The position numbers and the translations under genes were made by a program. A DNA stretch of 64,000 nucleotides from Candidatus Streptomyces philanthi (GTDB taxonomy: Bacteria; Actinomycetota; Actinomycetes; Streptomycetales; Streptomycetaceae): the NCBI GenBank assembly GCA_018114805.1, contig CP073042.1:1798001-1862000 (forward strand). Direction: 5' to 3'. Position 1 is the stretch's first letter; the number at the start of each line of letters is the position of its first letter. The notes beneath the pieces are model-generated. The model was not told the DNA's origin and did not search any database. It worked only from the letters and a program-made list of their open reading frames with translations. Below, one piece after another: positions 35,154-46,217 of the stretch.

Positions 35154-35914
35154 ATGGGCGCGCTCAAGGGCAAGACGGCGCTGGGCTGGTCACCGGCGGC
35201 AGCCGAGGCATCGGGCGGGAGATCGCCGAGCGACTGGCGCGGAACGGCGCCAGGGTCGCGGTGCACTACGGGAGCAACGACAAGGCGGCCGAGGAGACGG
35301 TGACGGCCATCGAGGCGGCGGGCGGACAGGCGTTCGCGCTACGGGGCCGAGCTAGGTGTGCCGGGAGACGCACAGGCGCTGTGGGCCGCCTTTGACGAGC
35401 AGGCGGACGGCCTGGACATCCTGGTGAACAACGCGGGGATCGTCGAGGCCGGCAAGCCTATCGCCGCCGTGACCCCCGAGTCCTTCGACCACGTCTTCGC
35501 AGTCAACGCCAAGGCGCCGTTCTTCATCACCCAACTGGGGCTAACGCGACTGCGGGACGGCGGGCGGATCGTCAACATCTCCACGGGACTGACGCGCGGC
35601 GCCGCGACACCCGAGCTGATCTCCTACTCGATAGCCAAGGGCGCCATCGACGTGCTGACCCTGACCCTGGCCAAGGAGCTGGGCCCGCGCGGGATAACGG
35701 TGAACGCGGTGGCGCCGGGCGTGGTGGACATCGACATGAACGCGGCCTGGCTGCGCGGCGACGCCGAGACGTGGAAGGCCGTAGCCGCGGAGTCCCCGTT
35801 CAACCGCGTGGCCAAGGCCGACGACGTGGCCGACATCATCGCCTTCCTCGCTTCCTCCGACAGCCGCTGGGTGACCGGCCAGTGGTATCGACGCGACGGG
35901 AGGTGAGCTGCTGT
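35154..35914 (+). CDS. Short-chain dehydrogenase/reductase (three frameshifts)
   Basis: The ATG at 35154 gives [10 protein letters not shown]. One indel later, [20 protein letters not shown] carries the TGxxxGxG cofactor motif. A second indel near 35345 leads to [20 protein letters not shown] (NNAG motif), then [20 protein letters not shown], and YSIAKGA with the catalytic Tyr and Lys. The end frame-shifts near 35886 and reads DATGGELL to TAG 35912-35914. The reconstruction has about 252 aa and is a classical NAD(P)-dependent oxidoreductase. It is likely repressed by the divergent TetR; substrate unknown. Confidence 0.85.
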
Positions 35915-36272
35915 AGCCCACGTGCGTCGAGTCCCGGTGCGTTCGTCCCGCACGGCCCGGTGTCGCCTTCGTGGGGAGGCGGCGTGTGGGTGGCCTGGTG
36001 GCGCGGCGGTGAGTGGAGCAGCACGGCGGGGCGACTTCGGGATGTCACACGCGGGCGCACCCGTGGCAGGGGTCGCTACGACGGGTGGGAGTGAGCCGGG
36101 AGCGCGGGCCGGCGGGGCTCGGTGGGGAGCGGTGGCCGGTGAGCGCACTCGCCGAAGGCTCTGCCGGCGCGCTGGAGGCCAGCCTGCACGGGGAGGCTGG
36201 CCTGGCCAGCGGTCTGCCGCGGTGCCCCTGCCGATGGCCCCGGGCTCGGGGCCAGGGCTCAGGGGCCAGGCG
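35915..36272. other. Intergenic, no gene seen
   Basis: 358 bp between the convergent SDR gene and dasD. It may include a frame-shifted end of dasD, but the residues in any frame are not convincing. Confidence 0.35.
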
Positions 36273-37673
36273 TCAGGGAGCCAGGGGCCACCGGGGTGGT
36301 GGAGCGGCGTGGCGGGTCGTTGTGGCGGGGATGCCGGGGGCCGGCCGTGGCAGAATGCCAGGGTGGCCCGGCCCGAACGGGCTGGGCCGGGCTGGGCGTC
36401 GGGGCCGCAGGGGGAGGGCCTCGGTCTCGGTGCCGGGGAGCAGGCGGGCCAGTTCGGCCGCGACGCCCCACGGGGTATCGTCGCCGACCGCGATGCTCGC
36501 CATCGGGGTGAAGGCGGCGACGTGGGCCGGCCGTGTGAGGGGGGCGGTGGCGCGCGGGCAGGCGGTCACGCGTACCGCGCGGCGGGCGGCGGCCACGGAC
36601 CGGTTCTGGCCCCCGGTCGACCCCGCGCCCGGGGCGTCCAGGCGGGCCCAGTCGGCCAGTGCGCGGACCCGAGCCGCCGCGTCGGCGAGCCGCTCCTCCT
36701 TCAGCTCGCCGGCGCGGACAGCCTGGACGGGGCCGTCGCGCAGGCGTCGCACGGTTTCCTCGTCGGCCAGCCCGCCGCCGACGCAGATGGCGTCCACGCC
36801 GGCGGCGAGGGCCAGTACGGTGCCGCGTTCCACACAGTACGCGGCGGAGATGGCCTTCATCTCGATGGCGTCGCTGATGATCAGTCCGTCGAAGCCGAAG
36901 CCGCCGTCGGCCACGGGGCGGCGCAGCAGTCCGTGCAGCGCCTCCGGGCTGAGGGTGGCGGGCCGGTTCGGGTCCAGCGCGGGCACCAGGATGTGGGCGC
37001 TCATGACGGCCTTGGTGCCGGCGGCCACGGCGGCCCGGAAGGGCACCAGGTCGCGGTCGGCCAGGACGTTCAGGTCGGCGTCGATGCGCGGCAGGTCGTG
37101 GTGGGAGTCCACGGCGGTGTCGCCGTGCCCGGGGAAGTGCTTGACGCTGGTGGCCACGCCGGCCGCCTGCATGCCTTCGACGTAGGCGGCGGTGTGCCGG
37201 GCCACCAGCTTCGGGTCGGCGCCGAAGGAGCGGACGCCGATGACCGGGTTGTCGGGGTTGGCGTTGACGTCGGCGGACGGCGCCCAGTCGAGGTTGACGC
37301 CGACCTCGGCGAGGCGGCGGCCGATCTCCTGGGCGACGGCCCGGGTGAGGTCGGGGTCGTCCACGGCGCCGAGGGCCAGGTTGCCGGGGAAGGAGGAGCC
37401 CTCGTTCACCTCGAGGCGGGTGACGTCGCCGCCCTCCTCGTCGATGGCCACCAGGAGGTCTCCGCGTTCCGCCCGCAGTTGCCCGGTGAGCGCGGCGACC
37501 TGTTCGGGCCGCTCGATGTTGCGGCCGAACAGGGCGACGGACGCGAGCCCCTCGTCGATCCTGCGGAGCAGCCAGTCGGGGACGGTGGTGGTGCCCCTAA
37601 AGCCTGGCTGGAGGACGGCGAAGGCGTCTCGGCTCAGGGAGTCGGTGCGGGCGGAGGCGGAGGTGGTGCTCAT
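36273..37673 (-). CDS. dasD: GH3 beta-N-acetylglucosaminidase (DasD)
   Basis: The ATG at 37671-37673 opens a 466-aa frame. The TIM barrel includes LLVAIDEEGGDVTRL, VNLDWAPSADVNANPDNPVI, and VKHFPGHGDTAVDSHHDLP with the K-H-(F)-P-G-H-G...D-S-H motif of NagZ-type GH3 enzymes; FDGLIISDAIEMKAI carries the nucleophile Asp. The final 60 residues become Pro/Arg-rich (RPRRPARPSPFGPGHPGILP), unlike the family, so a 3' frameshift is likely. No signal peptide is seen, so it acts inside the cell on GlcNAc-ended sugars imported by DasABC. It is 39 bp after dasC. Confidence 0.85.
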   Translation of the reverse strand: MSTTSASARTDSLSRDAFAVLQPGFRGTTTVPDWLLRRIDEGLASVALFGRNIERPEQVAALTGQLRAERGDLLVAIDEEGGDVTRLEVNEGSSFPGNLALGAVDDPDLTRAVAQEIGRRLAEVGVNLDWAPSADVNANPDNPVIGVRSFGADPKLVARHTAAYVEGMQAAGVATSVKHFPGHGDTAVDSHHDLPRIDADLNVLADRDLVPFRAAVAAGTKAVMSAHILVPALDPNRPATLSPEALHGLLRRPVADGGFGFDGLIISDAIEMKAISAAYCVERGTVLALAAGVDAICVGGGLADEETVRRLRDGPVQAVRAGELKEERLADAAARVRALADWARLDAPGAGSTGGQNRSVAAARRAVRVTACPRATAPLTRPAHVAAFTPMASIAVGDDTPWGVAAELARLLPGTETEALPLRPRRPARPSPFGPGHPGILPRPAPGIPATTTRHAAPPPRWPLAP

Positions 37674-37712
37674 CGTGCGGTGTGTCCCTTGCGGTTAAGG
37701 CGCGTTGTCCCG

Positions 37713-38525
37713 TTATCCCTTGACGGCGCCGGAGGTCAGGCCGCCGACGGCCCGGCGCTGCAGGAAGAGGAAGAGGATCAGGATCGGGAGGGCGAACAGG
37801 GAGGCGGCGGCCATGGTGGCGCCCCAGTCTCGTTGCCGAAGTTGCTCTGGAAGCTGTAGAGCCACACGGGCAGCGTCTGGGCCTGGTCCTCCTTGTTGAG
37901 GATCAGCACCATCGGGAACTCGTTCCAGGCGGTGATGAAGCCGAAGAGGGAGGTGGCCATCATCCCGGGGGCGAGCAGCGGGAAGATCACCTTGCGGAAG
38001 GCCTGGACGCGGGAGCAGCCGTCGACCATGGCGGACTCCTCCAGTTTCCTTGGGCACCGCCGCGATGTAGTTCCGCAGCGTCAGGATGGTCAGGGGCAGC
38101 ACCATGGCCGTGTAGAAGAGGGTGAGGGGGACCAGGCTGTTGAGCATGTCAGCATCGCGCACCAGCATGTAGATCGCGATGACCATGACCTCCCAGGGGG
38201 CCATCTGGGCGATCATGAAGACCAGGATGACGCGCCGCCGGCCCTTGAACCGCATGCGAGCGATGGCGAACGAGGCGCCGAGCGCGACCAGCAGCGTGAC
38301 GGTGAGGGAGTTACGTACCAGCGTCCAGAAGTTGGGCGCGTTGATCGCTGTCTCGAAGTGTTCGAACGTCAACGAGGACGGGAACCAGACCGGGTCTTCG
38401 CTGAGGATGTCGCCGGTGGGCTTGAGGGCCATGTTGAACATCCAGTACACGGGAAAGACGAACCCGATGAACAGGACGATCGCCGTCGCGTTGGGCCAGA
38501 TGCGGCCGAGGCGTGAACGCTTCAC
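37713..38525 (-). CDS. dasC: Sugar ABC transporter permease DasC (frameshifted)
   Basis: The GTG at 38523-38525 overlaps the dasB stop (GTGA). The first segment is ATAIVLFIGFVFPVYWMFNM and the periplasmic stretch ALKPTGDILSEDPVWFPSSL. Indels near 38050 and 37825 break the frame; the middle, SAMVDGCSRVQAFRKVIFPL (EAA-like loop), is found in a second frame. It ends ALPILILFLFLQRRAVGGLT and SGAVKG. The reconstruction has about 270 aa and six membrane segments, a MalG-type inner-membrane subunit. Confidence 0.85.
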   Translation of the reverse strand: MKRSRLGRIWPNATAIVLFIGFVFPVYWMFNMALKPTGDILSEDPVWFPSSLTFEHFETAINAPNFWTLVRNSLTVTLLVALGASFAIARMRFKGRRRVILVFMIAQMAPWEVMVIAIYMLVRDADMLNSLVPLTLFYTAMVLPLTILTLRNYIAAVPKETGGVRHGRRLLPRPGLPQGDLPAARPRDDGHLPLRLHHRLERVPDGADPQQGGPGPDAARVALQLPEQLRQRDWGATMAAASLFALPILILFLFLQRRAVGGLTSGAVKG

Positions 38526-39515
38526 AGCTCGTCCCTCTCTTGCTTCAAGACAATGCGGAGGTAGTACGAACGTGAGGCCGAGCAGCACCAGGATGGTGAG
38601 CAGCGAGATGGCGGCACCCATGCCGTAGTGCTGGTTTTCCGACGCCCTCGACGAAGGCGTAGAGCGGGAGGGTCTCGGTGAGCCGGTCGGGTCCGCCCTC
38701 GCTGAGCGCGAAGATCTGGGGCAGTGCCTTGAAGACTCAGATGACCTCGAGGAAGGTCGTGGCGAAGAGGAACAGCTTGATGAAGGGGAAGGTGACCGTG
38801 GTGAAGCTCTTCCAGGCGCCGGCGCCGTCGAGGGACGCGGCCTCGTAGAGCTCGTTCGGGATGGTGGTGGTCGCGGCGTACAGGCTCAGGGCCACGAAGG
38901 GTATGGACTGCCAGACGATCAGCAGGGTGATGACGAAGAAGGCGGAGAACTGGGAGCCGATCCAGTTGTAGTCGGCCATCGAGTGCCAGCACAGCTTGTC
39001 AAGGACCGAGTTCACGACGCCGAAGCACTGGGCGAACAGCCACTGGTACACGGTGGTGGCGGCCGATGATGGGCATTGGCCCACGCGAGCACCAGGCCGA
39101 TCTGGAGCGTCAGCCGCATCTTCTTGCCGAGCCGGGCGAGCAGCTGGCCGATCAGGGTGCTGATCACCATGATCAGGATGACGTTGATGCCGGTGAAGAC
39201 GATCGAGCGACCGACGACCCGTCAGAACTCTTCGCTCTTGAGGGTCTCTTCGTAGTTGTCGAACCCGGTCCACTCGGTGAGCCGGCGGATCAACTGGCGT
39301 CGGTTGACGTTCTGCAGGGACAGCGTGGCGTTCTTGACCATCGGCCAGCCGAGGAACACCAGGGTCGCGGCTAGCGCGGGGAGAAGCAGCACGTACGGCA
39401 GGAGATTGCCGCTGATCCCCTTCCGTTTCGCGTGTGGTCCGCCGTTGGGCGGTCCTCCGCTCTTGCGGACGGCAGTTCCCGATGCAGTCTTCGCACGTTC
39501 GGTCTGCACAGACAT
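38522..39515 (-). CDS. dasB: Sugar ABC transporter permease DasB (at least five lesions)
   Basis: The ATG at 39513-39515 gives MSVQTERAKTASGTAV and the first segment LLPYVLLLPALAATLVFLGW. The TGA at 39222-39224 sits where EEFW-RVVGRSIVF is expected, and the TGA at 38737-38739 where FLEVIW-VFKALPQIF is expected. Both are TGG-to-TGA changes with the frame continuing. Indels lie near 39065, 38640 and 38565. ASLDGAGAWKSFTTVTFPFI is the EAA loop that contacts the ATPase. The end, YLRIVLKQERDEL, overlaps dasC. It is a MalF-type subunit for GlcNAc/chitobiose uptake. Confidence 0.85.
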
Positions 39516-39606
39516 GCTCGTCTTCTCTTCCTGGGCCGAACGTAGTCGGTGCGCTGCCGGGGGTGGCGTCTCCCACCCCCGGCAGCGTGCGCGTGTGAGC
39601 CTGCGG

Positions 39607-40880
39607 CTAGAGGTCCTGGCTCAGCCGCTTGTTGAGCTCGCCCTCGACCGACTTGGCGGCTTCCTCATGCGACTTGCCGTTGAGAACGGCGGTCATGTAG
39701 GTCTTGATCGGGTTCGGGGTGTTCTCGACCGCGGCCCATTCGGGGATCAGCGGGGTGGTGCCACCCACGGTCGCCGGCGCCATGGCCTCGGCGGCCTTGT
39801 TGCCCTTGAGCTGGCTCTGCAGCGACTCCTTGTTCGGGATCACGCCGCCTTCCTTGGCGAGCTGGCCCTCGAACTTGTCGGAAAGCGCGATCTTCAGGAA
39901 TTCCGTCGCCAGTTCCTGCTTGTCGCTGCCCTCGGCCACGGCGAGGTTGGAACCACCGAGGAAGACGCCCTCGGGCTTGTCCGCCGTCTCACCCGGGACG
40001 GTGAAGTAGCCGATGTCCTTTTCAATCTTCGGGTTGGCCTTGATGGCGGTGGCCGCTTCCCAGCCCATGCCGATGAAGGCGCCGGTCTTACCCTTGGCGA
40101 AGACCTCGGCCTGCTGCGGAGTGGCCTCGTCCTTGTCCTTGGGGGCCTGGCTGAAGGCGGCGTAATGCTTGTAGATGTCCATGGCCTTTGCCGACCTTGG
40201 GGGGCGGAAAGGTTGGAGACGTACTTGTCGCCGTCCTTCTTTACCAGCTCGGCACCGGTGCCGATGGTGAGGCCGTCGAAGAAGTACCAGTTCTGGCCGG
40301 GCATGTAGATGGGCTCGGCGTCGGTCTTCTTGTCGATGGTGTCGAGCGCCTTGAAGAACTCGGTACGGGTCTTCGGCAGTTGCTTGATGCCGGCTTCGTC
40401 CCAGATATTCTTGTTGTAAAGGACGACGCGGCTGACCGCGAACCACGGGGCCGCGGACTGCTTGCCGTCGAAGACGGAGGACGCGTTGATGTTCTCCGTC
40501 CAGTCGGCGCCGATCTCCTTCTTGAGGTCGGACAGGTCGGCCAGGCCCTCGGTCTGCGCGTAGGCAGGCGTCTGAGTGTTGCCGAGCTCGATGACGTCCA
40601 GCGGATTCGACTCAGAGAGTGCCGTGGTTATCTTCTGCTGAATTCCGTTCCACTGCTGAACTTCAAACTTCAGCTTGGCTCGGGTCTTCTTTTCGAAGGC
40701 GGCCGTTACGTCTTTGGTCCACCCATCAGGTGTGGAACCGTCGATAGCCCAGACGGTCAAGGTTTCGCCCGCCCAGCCGCCCGCGCCGGAGCCTTTCTTG
40801 TCGTCGCTGTCAGACCCACAGGCCGCGACGCTCACCAACATGGCCGCGACACCCGTCGCCGCTATGAGCCCACGCTTCAC
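39607..40880 (-). CDS. dasA: Sugar-binding lipoprotein DasA (frameshifted)
   Basis: The GTG at 40878-40880 follows GAGGAGAG. The lipoprotein signal MKRGLIAATGVAAMLVSVAA precedes lipobox Cys21 and CGSDSDDKKGSG. LTVWAIDGSTPDGWTKDVTA and PAYAQTEGLADLSDLKKEIG are family-1 solute-binding blocks. A single indel near 40195 breaks the frame before MDIYKHYAAFSQAPKDKDEA. It ends EGELNKRLSQDL. The reconstruction has about 424 aa. In S. coelicolor DasA binds chitobiose and DasR represses it. It is divergent from dasR across a region with dre-like sites, and dasB follows 91 bp downstream. Confidence 0.9.
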
Positions 40881-40902
40881 AGCACTCTCCTCAAAGAACC
40901 GG

Positions 40903-40953
40903 AATTGGTCTTTAATAGTTTAGACCAGTTCCCGCAGCTTGGCCTAGACCTTT
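40903..40953. promoter_or_regulatory. Cluster of DasR-binding (dre)-like sites upstream of dasA
   Basis: TGGTCT at 40906-40911 and AGACCA at 40922-40927 face each other, and TTGGCCTAGACC follows at 40939-40950. These resemble the dre consensus TGGTCTAGACCA, as half sites or degenerate full sites. They lie 20-75 bp upstream of the dasA start, where a repressor would block its promoter. Confidence 0.7.
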
Positions 40954-41066
40954 AGGGGTGTCAAGGGTATATAAGAGTCGCTGTCAGGTCCGTTATCGGA
41001 CCGACACCTGGGGCCCGCCAGCACGTTGATGAGGGTGCCCCGGGGCCCACCCATGCCACGATGTGA

Positions 41067-41957
<891 letters not shown>

Positions 41958-42069
41958 CTCGCCCCGCCCGGGCCCGCCCACCGGGCCCGGCGCCGCGGGC
42001 GAGGCTGGCGCCCCGCGCCGGGGCGCCAGCCGGACGCACGGCCACCGACCCGCCACCGCGCGCCCCCGC

Positions 42070-42865
42070 CTACACGGCGGGGGCCGCGTGCGGTTCCAGG
42101 GCCCACACCCGCTCGGTGCGCAGCGGCCCCGTCCGGTGCAGGGACAGGCCGTGGCCGAGCGCGCTGAGCAGGGCGAGCTGCGAGCCGTAGCACTGCACCG
42201 CGAGGCGCTTGCTGGCCCACTCGGCGTCGTCGAGGCGCACCTCCCAGCGCGGGGTCAGCCGGAAGCGCTCCGCCAGGCCGCGGTAGGACTCCCCGCGCTC
42301 GGGGTCGGCGGCCAGCGCCTGCTCGGCCCCGTCGGTGTGCCAGCCCGGGGTGTGCCCGGTGTAGGGCAGGTCGGCGTAGATCAGTGGCGGTGGCGCGCCC
42401 TGCGTGGCGCGGGTCAGCAGTACCTGTTCGCGCACCAGGGCGTGGTGCTCCTGGCGGGTGCCCATCGGGGCGAGCACCTCGGTTTCGGCGGGCAGGTCGC
42501 ACAACCACCCGTCGAGGTAGCCGAGTTGGTCGGCGCCGCCGTACGGGCCGTCGGGGTGCGGCAGCGCGATCTGGGCCACCCCGAGCAGGCCGAGGGCCTG
42601 GGCGTCCTCGACCAGCCGGGCCGCGTGGGCCTCGTGTGGCGTGGTGAAGCCGCACATCTCGTCCCATTCGGAGACGGGTGGCCCCGGGGTCCGGCGCCCC
42701 GCCGTAGGCGGTGACGACGGCGACCGGGCCGCGAAGCTTGGGGAGCACGGCCGCCAGCGACAGCACGGCGTCGTCGAAGTGTAGCGAGATGACGACGGTC
42801 CCCCACGGTGGCGTGCCGGGTCGGGGGATGGGGGGCGTCGCTGCGGACGGGGTCGTCTGGGGCAT
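42070..42865 (-). CDS. PIG-L/LmbE-like deacetylase (frameshifted)
   Basis: The ATG at 42863-42865 gives MPQTTPSAATPPIPRPGTPP, then VVISLHFDDAVLSLAAVLPK, the His-x-Asp-Asp zinc motif of the family (usually HPDD; here HFDD). An indel near 42675 breaks the frame before GFTTPHEAHAARLVEDAQAL. Then come LAPMGTRQEHHALVREQVLL, corresponding to the second His-x-x-His zinc region, and ERVWALEPHAAPAV at the end. The reconstruction has about 264 aa. Family members deacetylate N-acetylglucosamine conjugates, which suits the convergent neighbour dasR; the substrate is inferred. Confidence 0.75.
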
Positions 42866-43776
42866 GGGCGTGCGGTCCTTTCTCAAGGGGAGCGCGCCGC
42901 GGGCGGCGGCGGCGTTGGTGGGCTGGGCCGCGCTGCGGTGCTGGACACCGTGATACGGCACGCGCGGTGGCGGTGGAGCGGCGGGTCCACCCTGTGAACC
43001 GGTGCGGCCCCGGGCGGTACCGGCGTCGTGGCCGCTGAGCAGGGGGTCAGCGGAGGAGGATGGGGCGTCGGACCTGGCAAAAGCCTTGGTCAAACGCGGT
43101 CGGCCAGCCCGGCGCGGCTGGCACGCGTTACCCAGGCGAGGCAAGGCCGTGCGGCCGTGGCCGGCGCTTTTCGGCCAGGTCTCGCGCGGTTTCCGGGGAT
43201 GGCCGGCACGGGGTGCCGGGCTGCGGGGTGCCGGTCCGGGAGTGGTGGCCGGCGGAGGCTTCCCTTCCCCTGGTCACCCGCGCGAGGATTTCCGCCTGCC
43301 GCCCGGTGTGGGCGGCGCCGAGGGGCGGCCCACCGAGCGGCCCACCGGCCGGACCGGCGAACGGAGCGGACGGATCGGCGGGTTCCAGATGACGCGCAGA
43401 CCGGGACCGCGCGGCCAGGACTGGTACGTGCGTGACGTGTGAGGCCGAAGGGAAGGATGAACCCGGTGTCGGCGAGGGCGAGGGGCGTCTCTGCGTTCCG
43501 GTTGTGGACGCGAGGGACGCCACGAGGCACGCCCTCGGCCCGCAGTACCACCACGATATCGAGCACGTTCAGGTCCCATCGCAGGCGTGGGGAAGCGGAG
43601 TTGAACCAGATGAAGGCGATCGTACGAGCCCTCGGGCAATTGGTCCAGACCACACCAGATGAGGATTCAGCCGGGCGCACCGCGCCCGCGCGCTCCCGTC
43701 TCCGGCCCCTGACCTGGGCTGTCACGGCGAGCTGCGGCGCTGTGGCGCCGGCTCGGATCGACGGTGGGTGTGCCCG
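42866..43776. other. Long intergenic region upstream of cstA, no supported gene
   Basis: About 910 bp. All frames have shadow-like Arg/Pro/Gly-rich composition. It contains the DasR-like site at 43641-43652. A gene destroyed by several indels cannot be excluded, but no family motif is visible. Confidence 0.4.
43641..43652. promoter_or_regulatory. DasR/chitinase-type operator-like site upstream of cstA
   Basis: TGGTCCAGACCA, with arms TGGTC and GACCA perfectly inverted. It matches the repeat found in Streptomyces chitinase promoters (TGGTCCAGACCT) and the dre consensus. It lies about 125 bp upstream of the cstA start. Confidence 0.5.
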
Positions 43777-45963
43777 GTGAGCACTCCCACCGCACGGAAC
43801 ATCTCCCCGCGCACCGTCCTCGTCTGGACCGCCGTCGCCCTCGTCGGCGCCCTCGGCTGGGCCATGCTAGCCCTCTCCCGGGGCGAGGAGGTCTCCGCCG
43901 CCTGGATGGTGGCGGCGGCGCTGGGCTCGTACGCCATCGCGTACCGCTTCTACTCGCGCTTCATCGTCACCAGGGTGCTGCGCGCCGACAAGACGCGGGC
44001 CACTCCGGCCGAGCGGCGCAACAACGGCGTCGACTTCCACCCGACCGACCGCCGCGTGCTGCTCGGCCACCACTTCGCGGCCATCGCGGGCGCGGGTCCG
44101 CTGGTCGGCCCGGTGTTGGCCGCGCAGATGGGCTACCTCCCGGGCACCATATGGATCGTCGTCGGCGTGATCTTCGCGGGCGCCGTGCAGGACATGGTGA
44201 CGCTCTTCTTCTCCACCCGGCGAGACGGCAAGTCGCTCGGCCAGATGGCGCGCGAGGAGATCGGCCCGATCGGTGGCGCCGCGGCGCTGCTCTCGGTGTT
44301 CATCATCATGATCATCCTGCTGGCGGTGTTGGCGCTGATCGTCGTCAACGCGCTGGCCGAGTCTCCCTGGGGCACCTTCTCCATCGCGATGACCATCCCG
44401 ATCGCGCTCGGCATGGGCTTCTACCTGCGCGTGCTGCGCCCCGGGCGGGTCACCGAGGTCTCGCTGATCGGCCTGGTCCTGCTGCTGCTGTCCATCGTGG
44501 GCGGCAACTGGGTGGCCGAGTCCTCCTGGGCCGACGCCTTCACGCTGGACCACAGCACGTTGGTGCTCTGGATGGTGGCGTACGGGTTCATCGCCTCCGT
44601 GCTGCCGGTGTGGATGCTGCTGGCGCCGCGCGACTACCTGTCGACCTTCATGAAGATCGGCACCATCGGGCTGTTGACCGTCGGCGTCGTCTTCACGCTG
44701 CCCACCCTCAAGATGGACGCCGTCACCGACTTCGCGGGCCGCGGCGACGGGCCGGTCTTCGCCGGGTCGCTGTTCCCCTTCGTGTTCATCACCATCGCCT
44801 GCGGCGCCCTCTCCGGCTTCCACGCGCTCATCGCCTCCGGCACCACGCCGAAGATGATCGAGAAGGAGACCCAGGTACGGATGATCGGCTACGGCGCCAT
44901 GTTGATGGAGTCGTTCGTGGCCGTCATGGCCATGGTGGCCGCGTCCATCATCGACCCGGGTCTGTTCTTCGCGATGAACGCGCCGGCGGGCGTGGTCGGG
45001 GACAGCGTGCGGTCCGCGTCGGAGGCGGTCGCCGGGCTCGGCTACTCCATCTCGCCCGACCAACTCGCCACCGCGGCCAAGGCCGTGGAGGAGAGTTCGC
45101 TGCTCTCACGTACCGGGGGCGCGCCCACGCTGGCCGTGGGCGTGTCGGAGATCTTCTCCGACGTGATCGGCGGCGACAGCATGCGGGCGTTCTGGTACCA
45201 CTTCGCGATCATGTTTGAGGCGCTGTTCATCCTCACCGCCCTGGACGCGGGCACCCGCGTCGGCCGGTTCATGCTCCAGGACATGCTGGGCAACGTCTAC
45301 AAGCCGTTCCGCGACGTGAGCTGGAAGCCCGGCATCTGGATCTGCAGCGCCGTCGTGGTCGCCCTGTGGGGGTACTTCCTGTGGGTCGGCGTGCACGACC
45401 CGCTGGGCGGTGTGAACCAGCTCTTCCCGATCTTCGGCATCGCCAACCAGTTGCTGGCCGCCGTCGCGCTCGCGGTGTGCACCACGCTCCTGGTGAAGTC
45501 CGGGCGCCTCAAGTGGGCCTGGGTGACGGCGGTCCCGTTGGTCTGGGACGTGGTGGTGACGCTGACCGCGAGCTGGCAGAAGATCTTCTCGGACGATCCA
45601 CGGGTGGGCTTCTTCAGCCAGCGCGACCGCTACCAGGACGCCATCAACGCGGACAAGGTGCTCCCGCCCGCGAAGAACATGGACGAGATGCACACGGTCG
45701 TCACCAACTCGACCGTGGACGGGGTGCTCTCCGCGCTGCTCGCCGTCTTCGTGATCGTCGTCATCGCGGACGCGGCACGCACCTGCGTCCGGGCCGTCCA
45801 CGACCCGGAGGCCGCACGGCTCCACGAGGCGCCGTACGTCGAGTCGCGGATCGTCGCGCCGGCCGGACTCGTGGCCACCCCCGAGGAGAAGCGGGAGCTG
45901 GCCGAGGCGGCCGCGGCGGCCGGCCGGCCCGAGCGCGCCCCCCAGGGCGGCCCCTCCGCCTGA
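43777..45963 (+). CDS. cstA: Carbon starvation protein CstA (pyruvate/peptide transporter)
   Basis: A 728-aa protein from GTG 43777 (an in-frame GTG at 43768 is possible). At least fifteen membrane segments are visible, such as TVLVWTAVALVGALGWAMLA and GAAALLSVFIIMIILLAVLA. AAIAGAGPLVGPVLAAQMGY is the CstA N-terminal signature, and GALSGFHALIASGTTPKMIE and PLGGVNQLFPIFGIANQLLA are conserved core blocks. E. coli CstA/BtsT relatives take up pyruvate by proton symport. The small YbdD-type gene follows as usual. The long frame is fully intact. Confidence 0.93.
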   Translation: MSTPTARNISPRTVLVWTAVALVGALGWAMLALSRGEEVSAAWMVAAALGSYAIAYRFYSRFIVTRVLRADKTRATPAERRNNGVDFHPTDRRVLLGHHFAAIAGAGPLVGPVLAAQMGYLPGTIWIVVGVIFAGAVQDMVTLFFSTRRDGKSLGQMAREEIGPIGGAAALLSVFIIMIILLAVLALIVVNALAESPWGTFSIAMTIPIALGMGFYLRVLRPGRVTEVSLIGLVLLLLSIVGGNWVAESSWADAFTLDHSTLVLWMVAYGFIASVLPVWMLLAPRDYLSTFMKIGTIGLLTVGVVFTLPTLKMDAVTDFAGRGDGPVFAGSLFPFVFITIACGALSGFHALIASGTTPKMIEKETQVRMIGYGAMLMESFVAVMAMVAASIIDPGLFFAMNAPAGVVGDSVRSASEAVAGLGYSISPDQLATAAKAVEESSLLSRTGGAPTLAVGVSEIFSDVIGGDSMRAFWYHFAIMFEALFILTALDAGTRVGRFMLQDMLGNVYKPFRDVSWKPGIWICSAVVVALWGYFLWVGVHDPLGGVNQLFPIFGIANQLLAAVALAVCTTLLVKSGRLKWAWVTAVPLVWDVVVTLTASWQKIFSDDPRVGFFSQRDRYQDAINADKVLPPAKNMDEMHTVVTNSTVDGVLSALLAVFVIVVIADAARTCVRAVHDPEAARLHEAPYVESRIVAPAGLVATPEEKRELAEAAAAAGRPERAPQGGPSA

Positions 45964-46217
45964 CCACCACCCGCGCGGCGGGCCGGCGCCACCCCGGCGT
46001 CAGCCCGCCGCGCGGGCACGGCCCCACCACGCACCATCCGCCGTCCCCGCCGCGCGGGCACCGCCCGCGCACGCACCACCGCCAGCTTCGACCGGGCCGC
46101 CACCGGCCCGCCCCCCTGCCCCACAGCCACGCGAGGCCGCACCATGGGCAGGGAACCGGGCCCGCACACCCCGCGGGCACCAACGCCAGCGTACGCACCG
46201 ACGAGGAGCCGATCGCG

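Noticed and set aside
35922..37859. 645-codon forward frame opposite dasD
   Set aside because: It is Gly/Arg/Val-rich, has no motifs, and is the antisense of the clearly coding GH3 gene; high-G/C DNA produces such shadows.
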